From assembly GCA_964023205.1 (NCBI GenBank), contig OZ026848.1:29189912-29253911 (forward strand): 64,000 nt of DNA, given 5' to 3'. Under the pieces are notes generated by a model that saw nothing but the letters and a program-made list of their open reading frames with translations, had not been told where the DNA came from and searched no databases. Source of the DNA: Lutraria lutraria. Its lineage: Eukaryota; Mollusca; Bivalvia; Venerida; Mactridae. The translations under genes and the position numbers were made by a program. Positions 10,611-22,690 of the stretch are shown here, in pieces; position 1 is the stretch's first letter, and every line of letters begins with the position of its first letter.

Positions 10611-11120
10611 TTATGGACACATTTTAACTTAAATGACACCTCTGTAGTTTACATATTTCATTAGACCAAAAAAAAAACAACTCATGTTTACTGTTATTTT
10701 TTACCCAAATAATTGGGACATAGGTCTAATAGATCTTTTTATTCTACCAGACCTTTAAACTTTGGAAATACATGCTGTGTCGCCATGCATTATCTTACTT
10801 TGGACTTTGCTGTTAGAATCAAGGGTCTCCGCAAAAAATGGGTCAGTTGAGATGCATAAATACAGCGTTTTCCTGGCCTTACTAGATTCTCTCTTTAAGG
10901 TATGCAATTTCCTTGTACCTGCAGGAATAACTAGAATTTATTTCCATCTCTCCGGGGGTACTTCCAGACATGCAATTATGGCCGGAAAGCATAAGGAAAT
11001 ATTTATGGAAATTGATCATAAAAAAAGACTAAGAAAAATAAAAAGTCTGGACAATCTGGTTTAAAGACAATTTCTGTGACTGTTCTACATCAGGAAAATA
11101 GGGAGATTATATGATGCACT
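10611..11120. other. No supported gene; 100-codon frame of unknown status
   Basis: A frame at 10762-11064 begins at TTG and only has an ATG at codon 31. It resembles no family I know and has no convincing splice context or codon bias. I treat it as chance. Confidence 0.4.
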
Positions 11121-11195
11121 TACTAATAAATAAAGCTCATATGACTCTGACTGTTGAAAAGGGGCGTAAAACTCAATATAAACAAACAAACAAAA
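11121..11195 (+). mobile_element. SINE-B 3' tail fragment
   Basis: CATATGACTCTGACTGTTGA, AAAGGGGCGTAAAACTCAAT and an (AAAC)n tail match the last 70 bp of the SINE-B at 28.29-28.53 kb. Confidence 0.6.
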
Positions 11196-11895
11196 AAAGG
11201 GGCTAGCATGCCAAAGGGGTAGTGTATAATGGTGATTATAGGCCTAATGTGGCCACAAAGTAAAAAAACACATTTTGTCATACTGTTGCCATTAAGGCCT
11301 TAATTACCATTCCCTAACATCACTTCTTCAATTCAATATGCTATCCCCCTATGATTTAAACAGTAACATACATATCTGATTCAACAGTTCAGTTTTAATC
11401 CACTTTTCTGGAACTCAAAAGTCTGGCATGTAATTCAATGAATATTTGCCATATTTGGAGGCAGTAATTTATTATGACTTTAGTTTCTTGCCAAATGATA
11501 GAGTCGCTTGATCTTAAGACCATTGGGATCTGTGAATGTAGACAAATGACATTTTGATGGCTCGACTAAATTTCCATACTGTTTAAGATTCTTAAAGGGA
11601 ATGTCACTTTTATGTCACTGTAACACAGTCTCTAATTGTTGATATTCAGTGCATGAATTATTCAGTAATCTATTGCTGGATCTTAGAACAGACCAACTTA
11701 AAAACATTACTTGCTGGTCAGGACATATGAATGACTCTCTACATATATATTGACTTAAATCTTTACTGAATATCCAAAGAAATTATTGGACATGAGAGCA
11801 AGTATTTCCCTTAATTCAACCAGAACTCATAAAAAAAAATTTGCATCTGGACTGTGAAACGATTGTGATTCAAAAAATAATGTGACTGATTTTGT
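11196..11895. other. No recognised feature
   Basis: AT-rich, stop-dense in all frames, with no repeat that I can link to the other families. Confidence 0.5.
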
Positions 11896-12352
11896 AAATG
11901 CATTGATTGATTAATTTGTGTCATGTGATCCATATCATAAATGCATTGAGCAGTTAATTTGTGTCATGTGATTTAATTTATTAATGGATTTATTGATTAG
12001 GTTGTGTCACGTGACTAATGTTGTTCATGCATTGATTGGTTACTTTGTGTCATGTGATCAGTGTTAGCCATGCTTTCATTGATTAATTTGTGTCATGTGA
12101 CAAATGTTAGCCATGCAATCATTGATTAATTTGTGTCATGTAACCAGTGTTATCCATGCTTTCATTGATTAATTTGTGTCATGTGACAAATGTTAACCAT
12201 GCTTTCATTTATTTACTTGTGTCATGTGTCTGATGGCATGAATGCACTGATTGATTATTTTGTGTCATGTGACAAAGTTAATCCATGCTTTGACTGGTTA
12301 ATTTGTGTCATGTGATAAATCTATCCTTGCATGAATTAGTGTCATGTGACTA
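11896..12352. repeat. 43-bp diverged tandem repeat with in-register TCATGTGA sites
   Basis: About eleven copies share the skeleton CATGCNTTGATTGATTAATT plus TGTGTCATGTGA. The motif TCATGTGA is exact at 11921, 11964, 12050, 12093, 12179, 12265, 12308 and 12342; it is TCACGTGA at 12007, TCATGTAA at 12136 and TCATGTGT at 12222. All successive intervals are 43 bp except the last (34 bp). Flanking sequence is more diverged than this core. Confidence 0.85.
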
Positions 12353-13000
12353 TGATCGCTATTGAATTAAATTGAAATGATTGTGTTTGTACAATGTTGT
12401 TACAAGATTTCTTAATACTTTAGTTCTTTCATTGATTTTGTGCTGTAAGAAAAGTACTGAATATATTCATCTTGCAAATAAGAAGGCATTATCAGTTAAT
12501 TATTTGTTTTACAACCTAATGAGCTTCTGTGCTGTTTTATTGAGGAGGAATCTCTTCAAGTCCCTAGTTTCAGTTGCATCGACTGGTATTCAGTTTACGA
12601 TCTCGATCAATCATGGTTCTTTGATCTTATGATCTCATGATAATTTCAGCCAGACAGACACGTAGATAGATATAAGGCAATGAGTGATTTTCATCAAATT
12701 TGTATACAAGACTTTATCGTTTTCTAAGAATTTAGAAAATCTAAACGAATGAAAAAAAGGTTTATTGTTACATTAGAGAATTTAGAATATGATGCTTTTG
12801 ATAGTTAGAAACATATTCAAAACAAATGTATTATTTCAAGAATTCATTGTGTCGAGAATTCAGATATCTCATGTTTCAATGAAAACCAAACTAATCAAAT
12901 TTAATCCCTCTTTTCTGGAATCTTGAAGATAATTTTAATACAACAGATAGTTTATGCTAAAAGTACATACTCAGCTCAGACATGTATATGTTTTAATATA
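12353..13000. other. No recognised feature
   Basis: AT-rich. An 83-codon frame at 12381-12632 has no splice sites that would make it an obvious exon and matches no family I know. Confidence 0.45.
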
Positions 13001-13657
13001 TAGTCAAACCTGTATTTATGACCACCCCCAAATAAAGACCACCAGTAAATAACCTCCAAATAAAGTCCACCAGTAAATAACCTCCAAATAAAGGCCACCA
13101 GTAAATAACCTCCAAATAAAGGCCACCAGTAAATAACCTCCAAATAAAGGTCACCAGTAAATAACCTCTAAATAAAGGTGACCAGTAAATAACCTCCAAA
13201 TAAAGGCCACCAGTAAATAACCTCCAAATAAAGGTCACCAGTAAATAACCTCCAAATAAAGGTGACCAGTAAATAACCTCCAAATAAAGGCCACCAGTAA
13301 ATAACCTCCAAATAAAGGTCACCAGTAAATAACCTCCAAATAAAGGTGACCAGTAAATAACCCCCAAATAAAGGCCACCAGTGAATAACCCCCAAATAAA
13401 GGCCACCAGTAAATAACCTCCAAATAAAGACCACCAGTAAATAACCTCCAAATAAAGACCACCAGTAAATAACCTCCAAATAAAGGTCACCAGTAAATAA
13501 CCTCCAAATAAAGGCCAACAGTAAATAACCCCCAAATAAAGGCCACTAGTAAATAATGATCATTCTTTTTAAAACTACAGTCATTGAATGTTATTCATGC
13601 CTTTATTCACAGGGTGGCCTTTAATATAAGGTGGCTGTTAACACAGGTTTGACTGTA
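13001..13657. mobile_element. MITE-1 copy swollen by an internal array
   Basis: The left end is TAGTCAAACCTGTATTTATG (13001-13020) and the right end is AACACAGGTTTGACTGTA (to 13657). Normal copies are about 180-190 bp; this one is 657 bp because a 28-bp internal module has expanded. The right-hand internal sequence (TTATTCACAGGGTGGCCTTT at about 13601-13620) is preserved outside the array. Confidence 0.85.
13021..13556. repeat. 28-bp minisatellite inside MITE-1, about 19 copies
   Basis: The unit is CCTCCAAATAAAGGCCACCA plus GTAAATAA. It matches a module present once in the 7.3-kb MITE-1 copy (7420-7447). GGCCACC/GGTCACC/GGTGACC/GACCACC variants are interspersed. On the minus strand the array is open in more than one frame (VIYWWPLFGGYLL-like); this is a repeat by-product. 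Confidence 0.95.
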
Positions 13658-13864
13658 TGTTATGATTAGTATTTGGCTGTACCATGTTCTACCACGATGT
13701 TGAACCATTTACATTGTCTTACATAGTTTTCATTCTAATGCTTTTCTGATGTTGATTAGGTTTGAATCAGGCAAGAAGAGAACTAGTCATGTTTATGGTC
13801 ACTTAAAAATATAATGTAGGTATAGATAGCTAAACTTTCTTTTCTGTTTGCTTCTATACACTGA
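13658..13864. other. Spacer, nothing recognised
   Basis: No coding or repeat signal that I can support. Confidence 0.5.
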
Positions 13865-14050
13865 CTTTTCCAAGACCTTTTTTCCAAAAATTGGGAAGGA
13901 GCCTACCCTTTCATTTTGGGAAATTCAAGCGTAAGTTTTGGCCAAATTTGGAGAAGGTAGACTATCAAGTTAGAATAGTATTGTAATTTTGGGAATTTCT
14001 TTCCCCAAATTGGGAAAAAGAACCTTTTTGCAATTGGGAAGTCACCAAAT
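13865..14050 (-). repeat. Dispersed repeat of the TTGGGAA type
   Basis: Several TTGGGAA/TTTGGGAAATT phrases spaced through about 180 bp correspond to modules at 16270-16430 (opposite orientation) and 24850-25000. It is a diverged dispersed family. Confidence 0.5.
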
Positions 14051-15619
14051 GTCGGCCTCTGTTATAGAAGGAAAAAGGGCCCTGTTTTCGTACTTTAGAG
14101 GTATGATTCTTCACAAAATATTTTCATTCAGTTTTTATTTTGCTACAAAAATGGGGTTGTTTAGTTAACCGTAAACATAATTTTTTCTGGCCTTAACAAT
14201 TAGATCGTATGTGATTGGTTCAATTTTCTATCTTTTATGTATCTTTAATTGATCATGGATTGACTAATCATTGCCTATGATAGATAGATAATTGATGCTA
14301 ATTGATTTGTGATTGATCACTATGTACAGACTAATAGATCGCATCATTTACGTTAGGCTAAAAAAGTCAGTTTTCCGACTGTCTCAGCTTATTCCAAAAT
14401 GTTCTAATAACAAAATCTGAGGTAGGAAAATATCTAGGAATAAATTGTACTGTCATAGTATTAGTTAGTTTGACACACAATTATGGCACGGTATTTCTTC
14501 AATAAAAGTCTAAAAAAGGCAAAATGTTTCATGGCTATAGTGATGCTTATTAAATGCCATACAGCATACTTCAGTGCCTGATTGTATAAACAATGGTTAA
14601 ACTTGAAGTTAGGGTAAGGGTAAAGGTTTAACCAAACTGTTAACCTGAAACAAAATGGCTGCCTTTTTAGTGTTTCCTGCAGAGTTTAAGTTTTAATGCT
14701 AAAAGGGCACTTTCAGAGCACAGTTCGAACCATGCTGGGCAAGTTGCCAGATTATTCCTTTAGTTAGTGATGTTCCTTGTCCCTGCATAGTATAATTTGC
14801 TATCACAGCAATCTGTGCAAGATTATGTCTGAATTGATTGTGCTGCTAATTAATGAATATTGCTTAAAATGACTCATCAGGCCAACAAAAGGGGCATATT
14901 TATGACAATTGGCCCTGTATACAATTTATAAAGGCAGCATGGCGATTTGTCTTTGAGGCATGGCGCAGCGCCATCGTAAAAAGGCCTGGAGGAAACACTA
15001 CTTTTATGTACCAAACCCATAGGAGCTTGGCAATTAAGATGAGCATGCAGACAGACAAATGGAGGATCCAGATGACTTAGTTACTAATATCTGACACAAG
15101 GACTAAATTTAACCAGAAATTATCTTAACCAAAATGTTCTACAATCACTTTACTCAAAGCTAACCCAAATTTAGTTTAACCTACCCGGTACTCTCAAATT
15201 TAACCTTCAGATTAAATTTAACCAATGTTCATATAATTGGTTTTGTGGAGTAAACAAACGCATGGATTTCTGCGTCATCAGAGGACTAGATTTTGGTATC
15301 ACATATTCAGTGAAATAGAAAATATTACTGGTAACATTTACTGGATAATCACACATTTGTATATTGAATCTGTATTGCAGTATCATGTTATGATGAGAAG
15401 TGTGAGGAGAAAAATGAAAAGACTTGCTAATTTTCAATGAAAATAGATTGAAACTTCTGTCTTCAATTTGTGAAATTAGATTTGTCTCCTTTGCTTCCAA
15501 ACTACACAATATCATAATACCAACATGATTAATGAACTGCATGCATAATGTGAAAGATCCTTTATTATATTAATCTTCTTATTGACATTTACATGGTTTT
15601 TGTTACTGGAAATAGGTTG
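14051..15619. other. No recognised gene
   Basis: AT-rich sequence with two overlapping short frames on opposite strands near 15207-15542. A GAGGCATGGCGCAGCGCCAT palindromic patch near 14956-14975 is the only GC-rich spot. Nothing is firm enough to call. Confidence 0.45.
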
Positions 15620-15815
15620 TAAATCAAAGTACTGAAAGTACTCATAGAAACTGAACTTACATAAACTTGCTCTGCAACATGGAACAGGAACTAGTTTAAC
15701 AATTGCATGGCGGATGTAGAAAATGTAGTAAATAGTTCTGCATCAAAATTCATGAGCGCCTAGTGATCAAAGGCTATGGAAAGCTGAAGTATCGTTCAGT
15801 TTCCAAAAATTTGTG
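15620..15815 (+). repeat. Dispersed family with CAAAGTACTGAAAGTACTCA
   Basis: It has CAAAGTACTGAAAGTACTCA, GAAACTGAACTTACATAAAC, CTGCAACATGGAACAGGAAC, then GCATCAAAATTCATGAGCGC and AGGCTATGGAAAGCTGAA. The modules appear in the same order at 44225-44425 and, inverted and shorter, at 25745-25925; a fragment lies at 29085-29125. Confidence 0.65.
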
Positions 15816-15959
15816 TGTTGCATAATCAATTAATTAAGTAGAGCGATGATTATGGCATTAATTTTTACCGTATTTCTCACTTTGTGTCTTTTTTTAAATT
15901 GGTGCATATTTTTGGCTCAGTCATAGTTTAAGCCAGTGTGAGTCCTATAAATGATCTGA

Positions 15960-16065
15960 ATTCTGGATCCCTGATGAAGACTTGCATAGTCGAGACTAGT
16001 CGAAGCAATAAATTGGTAAAACACTCGTTGCATTTGTCTTGTGTTCCGCTTCACTCTTTTATTGT
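15960..16065 (+). repeat. Possible 3' end of a retroelement
   Basis: CTGATGAAGACTTGCATAGT, CGAGACTAGTCGAAGCAATA and AACACTCGTTGCATTTGTCT resemble the hairpin-like GAAGA...CGAAAC tails found at 3' ends of several invertebrate retroelements. A counterpart in opposite orientation lies at 17585-17680. The class is uncertain. Confidence 0.35.
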
Positions 16066-16254
16066 TGTTATTAGATGATCTGAATTTGTCTATAGAATGT
16101 ACCATCAGAAACCCTTACGGTGTTTATCTACAGAACACCAATATAAAGATTTGCAGGAGTATCCCTCGGTCATTTGGCACTAAAGATGCTTACTGCAATC
16201 TTACAGAATCAAAATAGAATTTGATAATCTTTTTTTATGCTCGTTCAGTGATTT

Positions 16255-16640
16255 TTCACCTTCTATAACTGAGGCCTATTATAGGCCCTTTCCCAATTGA
16301 AAGTTTCTTTAAAATCATGCAGTTTTCCCAAAAATCCAAACTTACACCAGTTATTTTATTTCCCAAATCAGAAAATTTAGCAACATTCCTTCCCAAAATC
16401 AACAGGCTAAGGCCTCTTCCCAATGATGAGGTGAAAAAAGTCTGCCATTTGAAAACGGGTCGTATTATGGGAACAGCCACAGCGGGTAGGCAGCGTCCAC
16501 AATGGTATCCACTCTCTAATTCAAACAGTTTTATTTGGATCCTCACCAAACTTGATGGAAATGTTAATAGCCATAAGGCAAAGTACAATTACCAGCCCAA
16601 TCGGCCCAGGCATTTCTGAGTTATGCCCCTTGACTCTTTG
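16255..16640 (+). repeat. Two abutting dispersed repeats
   Basis: The left part (16270-16430) holds TTTCCCAATTGAAAGTTTCT, AAATCCAAACTTACACCAGT and CCCAAAATCAACAGGCTAAG, matched in reverse at 24850-25000. The right part (16495-16640) has CAAACTTGATGGAAATGTTA and CATTTCTGAGTTATGCCCCT, typical of the GTCTGTC-type mollusc family. Overlapping frames on both strands here are repeat-derived. Confidence 0.6.
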
Positions 16641-17400
16641 AAAAATTAATTTTGTATTTTGTGACTTGGCACTCTTGTTTCATTTTATTGTCCAACCCTC
16701 CTATAGACTTTAATTTAGAAAAATCTGCGAGAAGAAAATTTAAAAAGCTCTAGCCTAAAGTCACATTTTTTCCGTCTGCAACAAATATTTTATAAAATTA
16801 TTCTTATATTCTTAAGAGACTTTTATTTAATGCTAGGAACGAAAACTAAGACAATCAATGAAAACTTACTTGATTTTCTTCTTTTGTTTTCATATTAAGG
16901 CACTTTCTAATTAATTATTAATTAATTGGAAATTGAACGTAAACTTTCTTGTTGTGAAATTAATTTCTAGAGCCAGCTGGAAGGAATGGTATTGTAATAT
17001 GAAGAGTTTGATTATAAAACTTAATGTTCATAGTTTACATCAGTATGCATGTAAGATGATATTAGCAAGTTTTTTATGTCATAGTTTTTGTTTCAAATCA
17101 TTTCTGATGAATAATTTCAATACATGCTTTATAACCCTACTCTGACTACTTCAGGTTAAGTTTAGTTAATATTGTACCTTTTATTGCCCCTAATGCATAT
17201 TTTCAAATAACTCTAGCATGGATGACATTTTGGAAGAAACTAATTTACATAAGCAAATAATTAGATAGGTCTCAGGTCTCACATTGACAAAAAACTTAAA
17301 TGAGGATAATCGTTGCTGATGCTACTCGACAGCAATTCTTGATTAATATGCAAGATACCTGACGATTGTTCATCACCTGATATTTTCAATATTATATGTT
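16641..17400. other. No recognised feature
   Basis: AT-rich; the 70-codon frame at 16933-17145 is low in information and unsupported by splice sites. Confidence 0.5.
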
Positions 17401-17404
17401 TGTT

Positions 17405-17567
17405 AATATATAAATATCACATCCCACAGAGGGTGATAGAAGGTAATGTTCACCCGAGACAAATAATGTCGACCATGGCATCAGCCGAGGCTGACTTTAC
17501 CTTGTCAAGGGTGAACATTACATTCTATCACCCTACGTAGGATGTGATATTTATTTTATTATACCGA
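17405..17567. mobile_element. Fold-back element with 45-bp arms
   Basis: The left arm (17412-17456: AAATATCACATCC, GGGTGATAG, TAATGTTCACCC) is the inverted counterpart of the right arm (17509-17553). The spacer contains a smaller palindrome, TCAGCCGAGGCTGA. The outer ends and target duplication are unclear, and it encodes nothing. Confidence 0.65.
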
Positions 17568-17584
17568 ACAAAACAATAATTAAG

Positions 17585-17680
17585 AAAGACAAGAATGCAA
17601 CAAACATGCTAACAATTAAATGGTTCTTTTCGTACTGGTTGAGTCAAAACACTAAGTCTTCTTCAGAGATTGAAAGGAAG
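17585..17680 (-). repeat. Possible 3' end of a retroelement, minus strand
   Basis: The reverse complement reads TCTCTGAAGAAGACTTAGTG, TTTTGACTCAACCAGTACGA and GAATGCAACAAACATG complement, paralleling 15960-16065 in layout. Weak call. Confidence 0.3.
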
Positions 17681-19019
17681 CATAGTTATTTTTGCTGTCA
17701 AATTGTATGGTAAACGGGATGTCAAATTATGAGTGGAATTTGATAATCACCCATCGATAAAATGAAATCATGAAATGAAATATACACGGAATATAGAATA
17801 AGCACACTGTTTAAATAATATACAAACAGAAATAATATAAAAAAGAAGTTTCATTTTATTGCTACAGTCACAAACTCTTAATTACAAGCATCACACAAAT
17901 CGTTGTCGTCCTAAGATATCTTAGCTTATCATGTCCTAGTCATTGTTATTATCTGGGCACCTGCGGTAATAGTGTCACCGCGGTAAACAGCATACAAGGA
18001 ATAACTAGTAACAAGTGGGCTTTATATAGTGTGCACTCGTAATATGGTCTTGAACATAGGTGTAAAAAGAATTGTTTATTTCTGATTACCCAACATTCAG
18101 CCCTCATCTTTCTATGTGACTCTAGACATTTTATTAGGCCCAAGAATCAGTCAATCCACTTTCTCACTTATTAACCTTTCCACACAAGGTCTTATCCTGT
18201 TTTGATGTGCATGTAACCAGTAACAAACTCTTTTACGCCTTCAATGTTTGTTTATTTATGGCCTTGAACAGAATTATAACATAATTTGAACAAAGATAAT
18301 CATTTGAATTTGTTAAATGCTGAGTGTACATCTAAGTTACTCTTTTAGAAAAAAACATTATTTAGCATTTTCTTGAATGTAAAATCCAGATGTCGGGAGC
18401 AGTGGTCTGAAGCACTTAATTACTTTCACTGTCCTGGTGTTTTTGTTTACAAAAGTCTTGAAGATTAAACACTTTTTGATTAAAATCTAAATTGCTGAAA
18501 TCAGCATTCAAGTTTGGAATTTGAGAAGACATGTAAGTAATAAAAGAGTCTGGTTTGAATTGATTTTTATTTTGCTCATGAAAAATAGAAACTTAATTCT
18601 TATAGGAGAATCATTACAGAATTGTAACTGTATTGTATTCATGTAATCATGGAATATTGATAGATAGGGGATTTCGTTGACTTGTCAAATCTTCTCTACA
18701 GATGATTTTTCCTGTATTGAGTTGATATTTTTATGACAAATCAGATTAGCGTTCTTCATATAAAGTCCTGATGGGATATAAATCTTTTAGGCTATTGTTC
18801 GCCTTGTTATTGTCTCCGAATTTCATATCTTTGATCAATGTCTGGCTTGTTGTTTTCTTGCCAACTGGATGTCTTACTAAAGTTTGTTTGAAGTTAACCT
18901 TTCAAGTATAGGAGACTTACTGTTTTTTTTTCATTTCACTTTTATTAAAAATTTTCTTCTTATAAGTGAATCTATTGAACTTTTATTTCAACCGAATCGC
19001 CTGAGAAAAGGGGATATAT
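17681..19019. other. No recognised feature
   Basis: AT-rich sequence upstream of the large satellite. No gene, SINE or inverted-repeat element recognised. Confidence 0.5.
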
Positions 19020-22000
19020 CCTGGATTTTGTTTACTTAGTGTTACTCTGATTGAGTGATGTCACAAAGGGGGCGTGTCCTGGTTGTCTCTTTACTTTGTT
19101 TTACTCTGATTGATGTCACAAAGGGGGCGTGTCCTGGTTGTCTCTTTACTTTGTTTTACTCTGATTGATTGATTAATGACACAAAGGGGCGTGTCCTGGT
19201 TGTCTCTTTACTTTGTTTTACTCTGATTGATGTCACAAAGGGGGCGTGTCCTGGTTGTCTCTTAACTTTGTTTTACTCTGATTGATTGATTGATGACACA
19301 AAGGGGCGTGTCCTGGTTGTCTCTTTACTTTGTTTTACTCTGATTGAGTGATTGATGTTACAAAGGGGGCGTGTCCTGGTTGTCTCTTAACTTTGTTTTT
19401 CTCTGATTGAGTGATTGATGTTATAAAGGATGTGTGTCCATGTTGTCTCTTTACTTTGTTTTACTCTGATTGAGTGATTGATGTCACAAAGGGGGTGTGT
19501 CCATGTTGTCTCTTTACTTTGTTTTACTCTGATTGATTGAGTGATTGATGTCACAAAGGGGGCGTGTCCTGGTTGTCTCTTTACTATACTCTGATTGAGT
19601 GATTGATGTCACAAAGGGGGTGTGTCCTGGTTGTCTCTTTATTTTGTTTTACTCTGATTGAGTGATTGATGTCACAAAGGGGGTGTGTCCATGTTGTCTC
19701 TTTACTTTGTTTTACTCTGATTGATTGAGTGATTGATGTCACAAAGGGGGCGTGTCCTGGTTGTCTCTTTACTATACTCTGATTGAGTGATTGATGTCAC
19801 AAAGGGGGTGTGTCCTGGTTGTCTCTTTATTTTGTTTTACTCTGATTGAGTGATTGATGTCACAAAGGGGGTGTGTCCATGTTGTCTCTTTACTTTGTTT
19901 TACTCTGATTGATTGAGTGATTGATGTCACAAAGGGGGCGTGTCCTGGTTGTCTCTTTACTATACTCTGATTGAGTGATTGATGTCACAAAGGGGGTGTG
20001 TCCTGGTTGTCTCTTTACTTTACTCTGATTGAGTGATTGATGTTACAAAGGGAGTGTGTCCTGGTTGTCTCTTTACTTTACTCTGATTGAGTGATTGATG
20101 TTACAAAGGGAGTGTGTCCTGGTTGTCTCTTTACTTTACTCTGATTGAGTGATTGATGTCACAAAGGGGGCGTGTCCTGGTTGTCTCTTTACTATACTCT
20201 GATTGAGTGATTGATGTCACAAAGGGGGTGTGTCCTGGTTGTCTCTTTATTTTGTTTTACTCTGATTGAGTGATTGATGTCACAAAGGGGGTGTGTCCAT
20301 GTTGTCTCTTTACTTTGTTTTACTCTGATTGATTGAGTGATTGATGTCACAAAGGGGGCGTGTCCTGGTTGTCTCTTTACTATACTCTGATTGAGTGATT
20401 GATGTCACAAAGGGGGTGTGTCCTGGTTGTCTCTTTACTTTACTCTGATTGAGTGATTGATGTTACAAAGGGAGTGTGTCCTGGTTGTCTCTTTACTTTT
20501 CTCTGATTGAGTGATTGATGTTACAAAGGGAGTGTGTCCTGGTTGTCTCTTTACTTTACTCTGATTGAGTGATTGATGTTACAAAGGGAGTGTGTCCTGG
20601 TTGTCTCTTTACTTTACTCTGATTGAGTGATTGATGTTACAAAGGGGGCGTGTCCTGGTTGTCTCTTTACTATACTCTGATTGAGTGATTGATGTCACAA
20701 AGGGGGTGTGTCCTGGTTGTCTCTTTATTTTGTTTTACTCTGATTGAGTGATTGATGTCACAAAGGGGGTGTGTCCATGTTGTCTCTTTACTTTGTTTTA
20801 CTCTGATTGATTGAGTGATTGATGTCACAAAGGGGGCGTGTCCTGGTTGTCTCTTTACTATACTCTGATTGAGTGATTGATGTCACAAAGGGGGTGTGTC
20901 CTGGTTGTCTCTTTACTTTACTCTGATTGAGTGATTGATGTTACAAAGGGAGTGTGTCCTGGTTGTCTCTTTACTTTACTCTGATTGAGTGATTGATGTT
21001 ACAAAGGGAGTGTGTCCTGGTTGTCTCTTTACTTTACTCTGATTGAGTGATTGATGTCACAAAGGGGGTGTGTCCATGTTGTCTCTTTACTTTGTTTTAC
21101 TCTGATTGATTGAGTGATTGATGTTACAAAGGGAGTGTGTCCTGGTTGTCTCTTTACTTTACTCTGATTGAGTGATTGATGTTACAAAGGGGGTTTGTCC
21201 TGGTTGTCTCTTTACTTTACTCTGATTGAGTGATTGATGTTACAAAGGGAGTGTGTCCTGGTTGTCTCTTTACTTTACTCTGATTGAGTGATTGATGTTA
21301 CAAAGGGAGTGTGTCCTGGTTGTCTCTTTACTTTACTCTGATTGAGTGATTGATGTTACAAAGGGAGTGTGTCCTGGTTGTCTCTTTACTTTACTCTGAT
21401 TGAGTGATTGATGTTACAAAGGGAGTGTGTCCTGGTTGTCTCTTTACTTTACTCTGATTGAGTGATTGATGTTACAAAGGGAGTGTGTCCTGGTTGTCTC
21501 TTTACTTTACTCTGATTGAGTGATTGATGTTACAAAGGGAGTGTGTCCTGGTTGTATCTTTACTTTACTCTGATTGAGTGATTGATGTTACAAAGGGAGT
21601 GTGTCCTGGTTGTCTCTTTACTTTACTCTGATTGAGTGATTGATGTTACAAAGGGAGTGTGTCCTGGTTGTCTCTTTACTTTACTCTGATTGAGTGATTG
21701 ATGTTACAAAGGGAGTGTGTCCTGGTTGTCTCTTTACTTTACTCTGATTGAGTGATTGATGTTACAAAGGGAGTGTGTCCTGGTTGTCTCTTTACTTTAC
21801 TCTGATTGAGTGATTGATGTTACAAAGGGAGTGTGTCCTGGTTGTCTCTTTACTTTACTCTGATTGAGTGATTGATGTTACAAAGGGAGTGTGTCCTGGT
21901 TGTCTCTTTACTTTACTCTGATTGAGTGATTGATGTTACAAAGGGAGTGTGTCCTGGTTGTCTCTTTACTTTACTCTGATTGAGTGATTGATGTTACAAA

Positions 22001-22690
22001 GGGAGTGTGTCCTGGTTGTCTCTTTACTTTACTCTGATTGAGTGATTGATGTTACAAAGGGAGTGTGTCCTGGTTGTCTCTTTACTTTACTCTGATTGAG
22101 TGATTGATGTTACAAAGGGAGTGTGTCCTGGTTGTCTCTTTACTTTACTCTGATTGAGTGATTGATGTTACAAAGGGGGTGTGTCCTGGTTGTCTCTTTT
22201 ATCAGTGCGACTCTGATTGATTGAATGATAACAAAAAGTGTCCTGGATATATCTCAACTTTGTGCTACTCTGATTGATTGATTGATTGATTGATGACACA
22301 ACGGGGGCATGTCCTGGTTGTCTCTTTAATCAGTGCTACTCTGATTTATTGATTGATAACAAAAAGTTGGCGTGTCCTGGAAATATCTTTACTTTGTGCT
22401 ACTCTGATTGATTGATTGATTGATGACATAAAGGGGCGTGTCCTATTTGTCTCTTTAATCAGTGCTACTCTGATTGATTGAATGATGATAAAAAGAAGGT
22501 GTGTCCTGGTTGTATATTAACTAAGTGTTGATCTGATTGATAACAAAAAAGGGTGTGTGACTTCACTTGTGTCACTCTCATTGATTGATAGATAACAAAA
22601 TGGGGGCTTGTCTTGGATGTCTTTTTATTTACTGTTACTCTTGATTGATAACAAAAAAAGGTTGGGGCTGTACAATATTGGTTCACGTTG
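19020..22690. repeat. 58-bp-based satellite with higher-order structure
   Basis: The basic unit (58 bp) reads CTCTGATTGAGTGATTGATG, TTACAAAGGGAGTGTGTCCT, GGTTGTCTCTTTACTTTA. Longer variants carry TTTGTTTTA and an extra GATT. Landmark CGTG variants sit at 19563, 19751, 19939, 20171, 20359, 20649 and 20837; intervals are 188, 188, 232, 188, 290 and 188. From about 21120 to 22190 the array is almost pure 58-mer; from 22190 to 22690 it decays into longer diverged units with (GATT)n runs. No open frame persists. Confidence 0.95.

Noticed and set aside
10762..11064. 100-codon frame on the + strand
   Set aside because: It begins at a TTG, has no splice context, no recognisable domain and A-rich composition at its end.
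12993..13535. 180-aa minus-strand frame rich in Trp and Leu
   Set aside because: Translation of the 28-bp array inside MITE-1; open in more than one frame.
19020..22690. CRISPR-like or phage-type direct repeats
   Set aside because: A head-to-tail satellite with no unique spacers; variation is between units, not in spacers.
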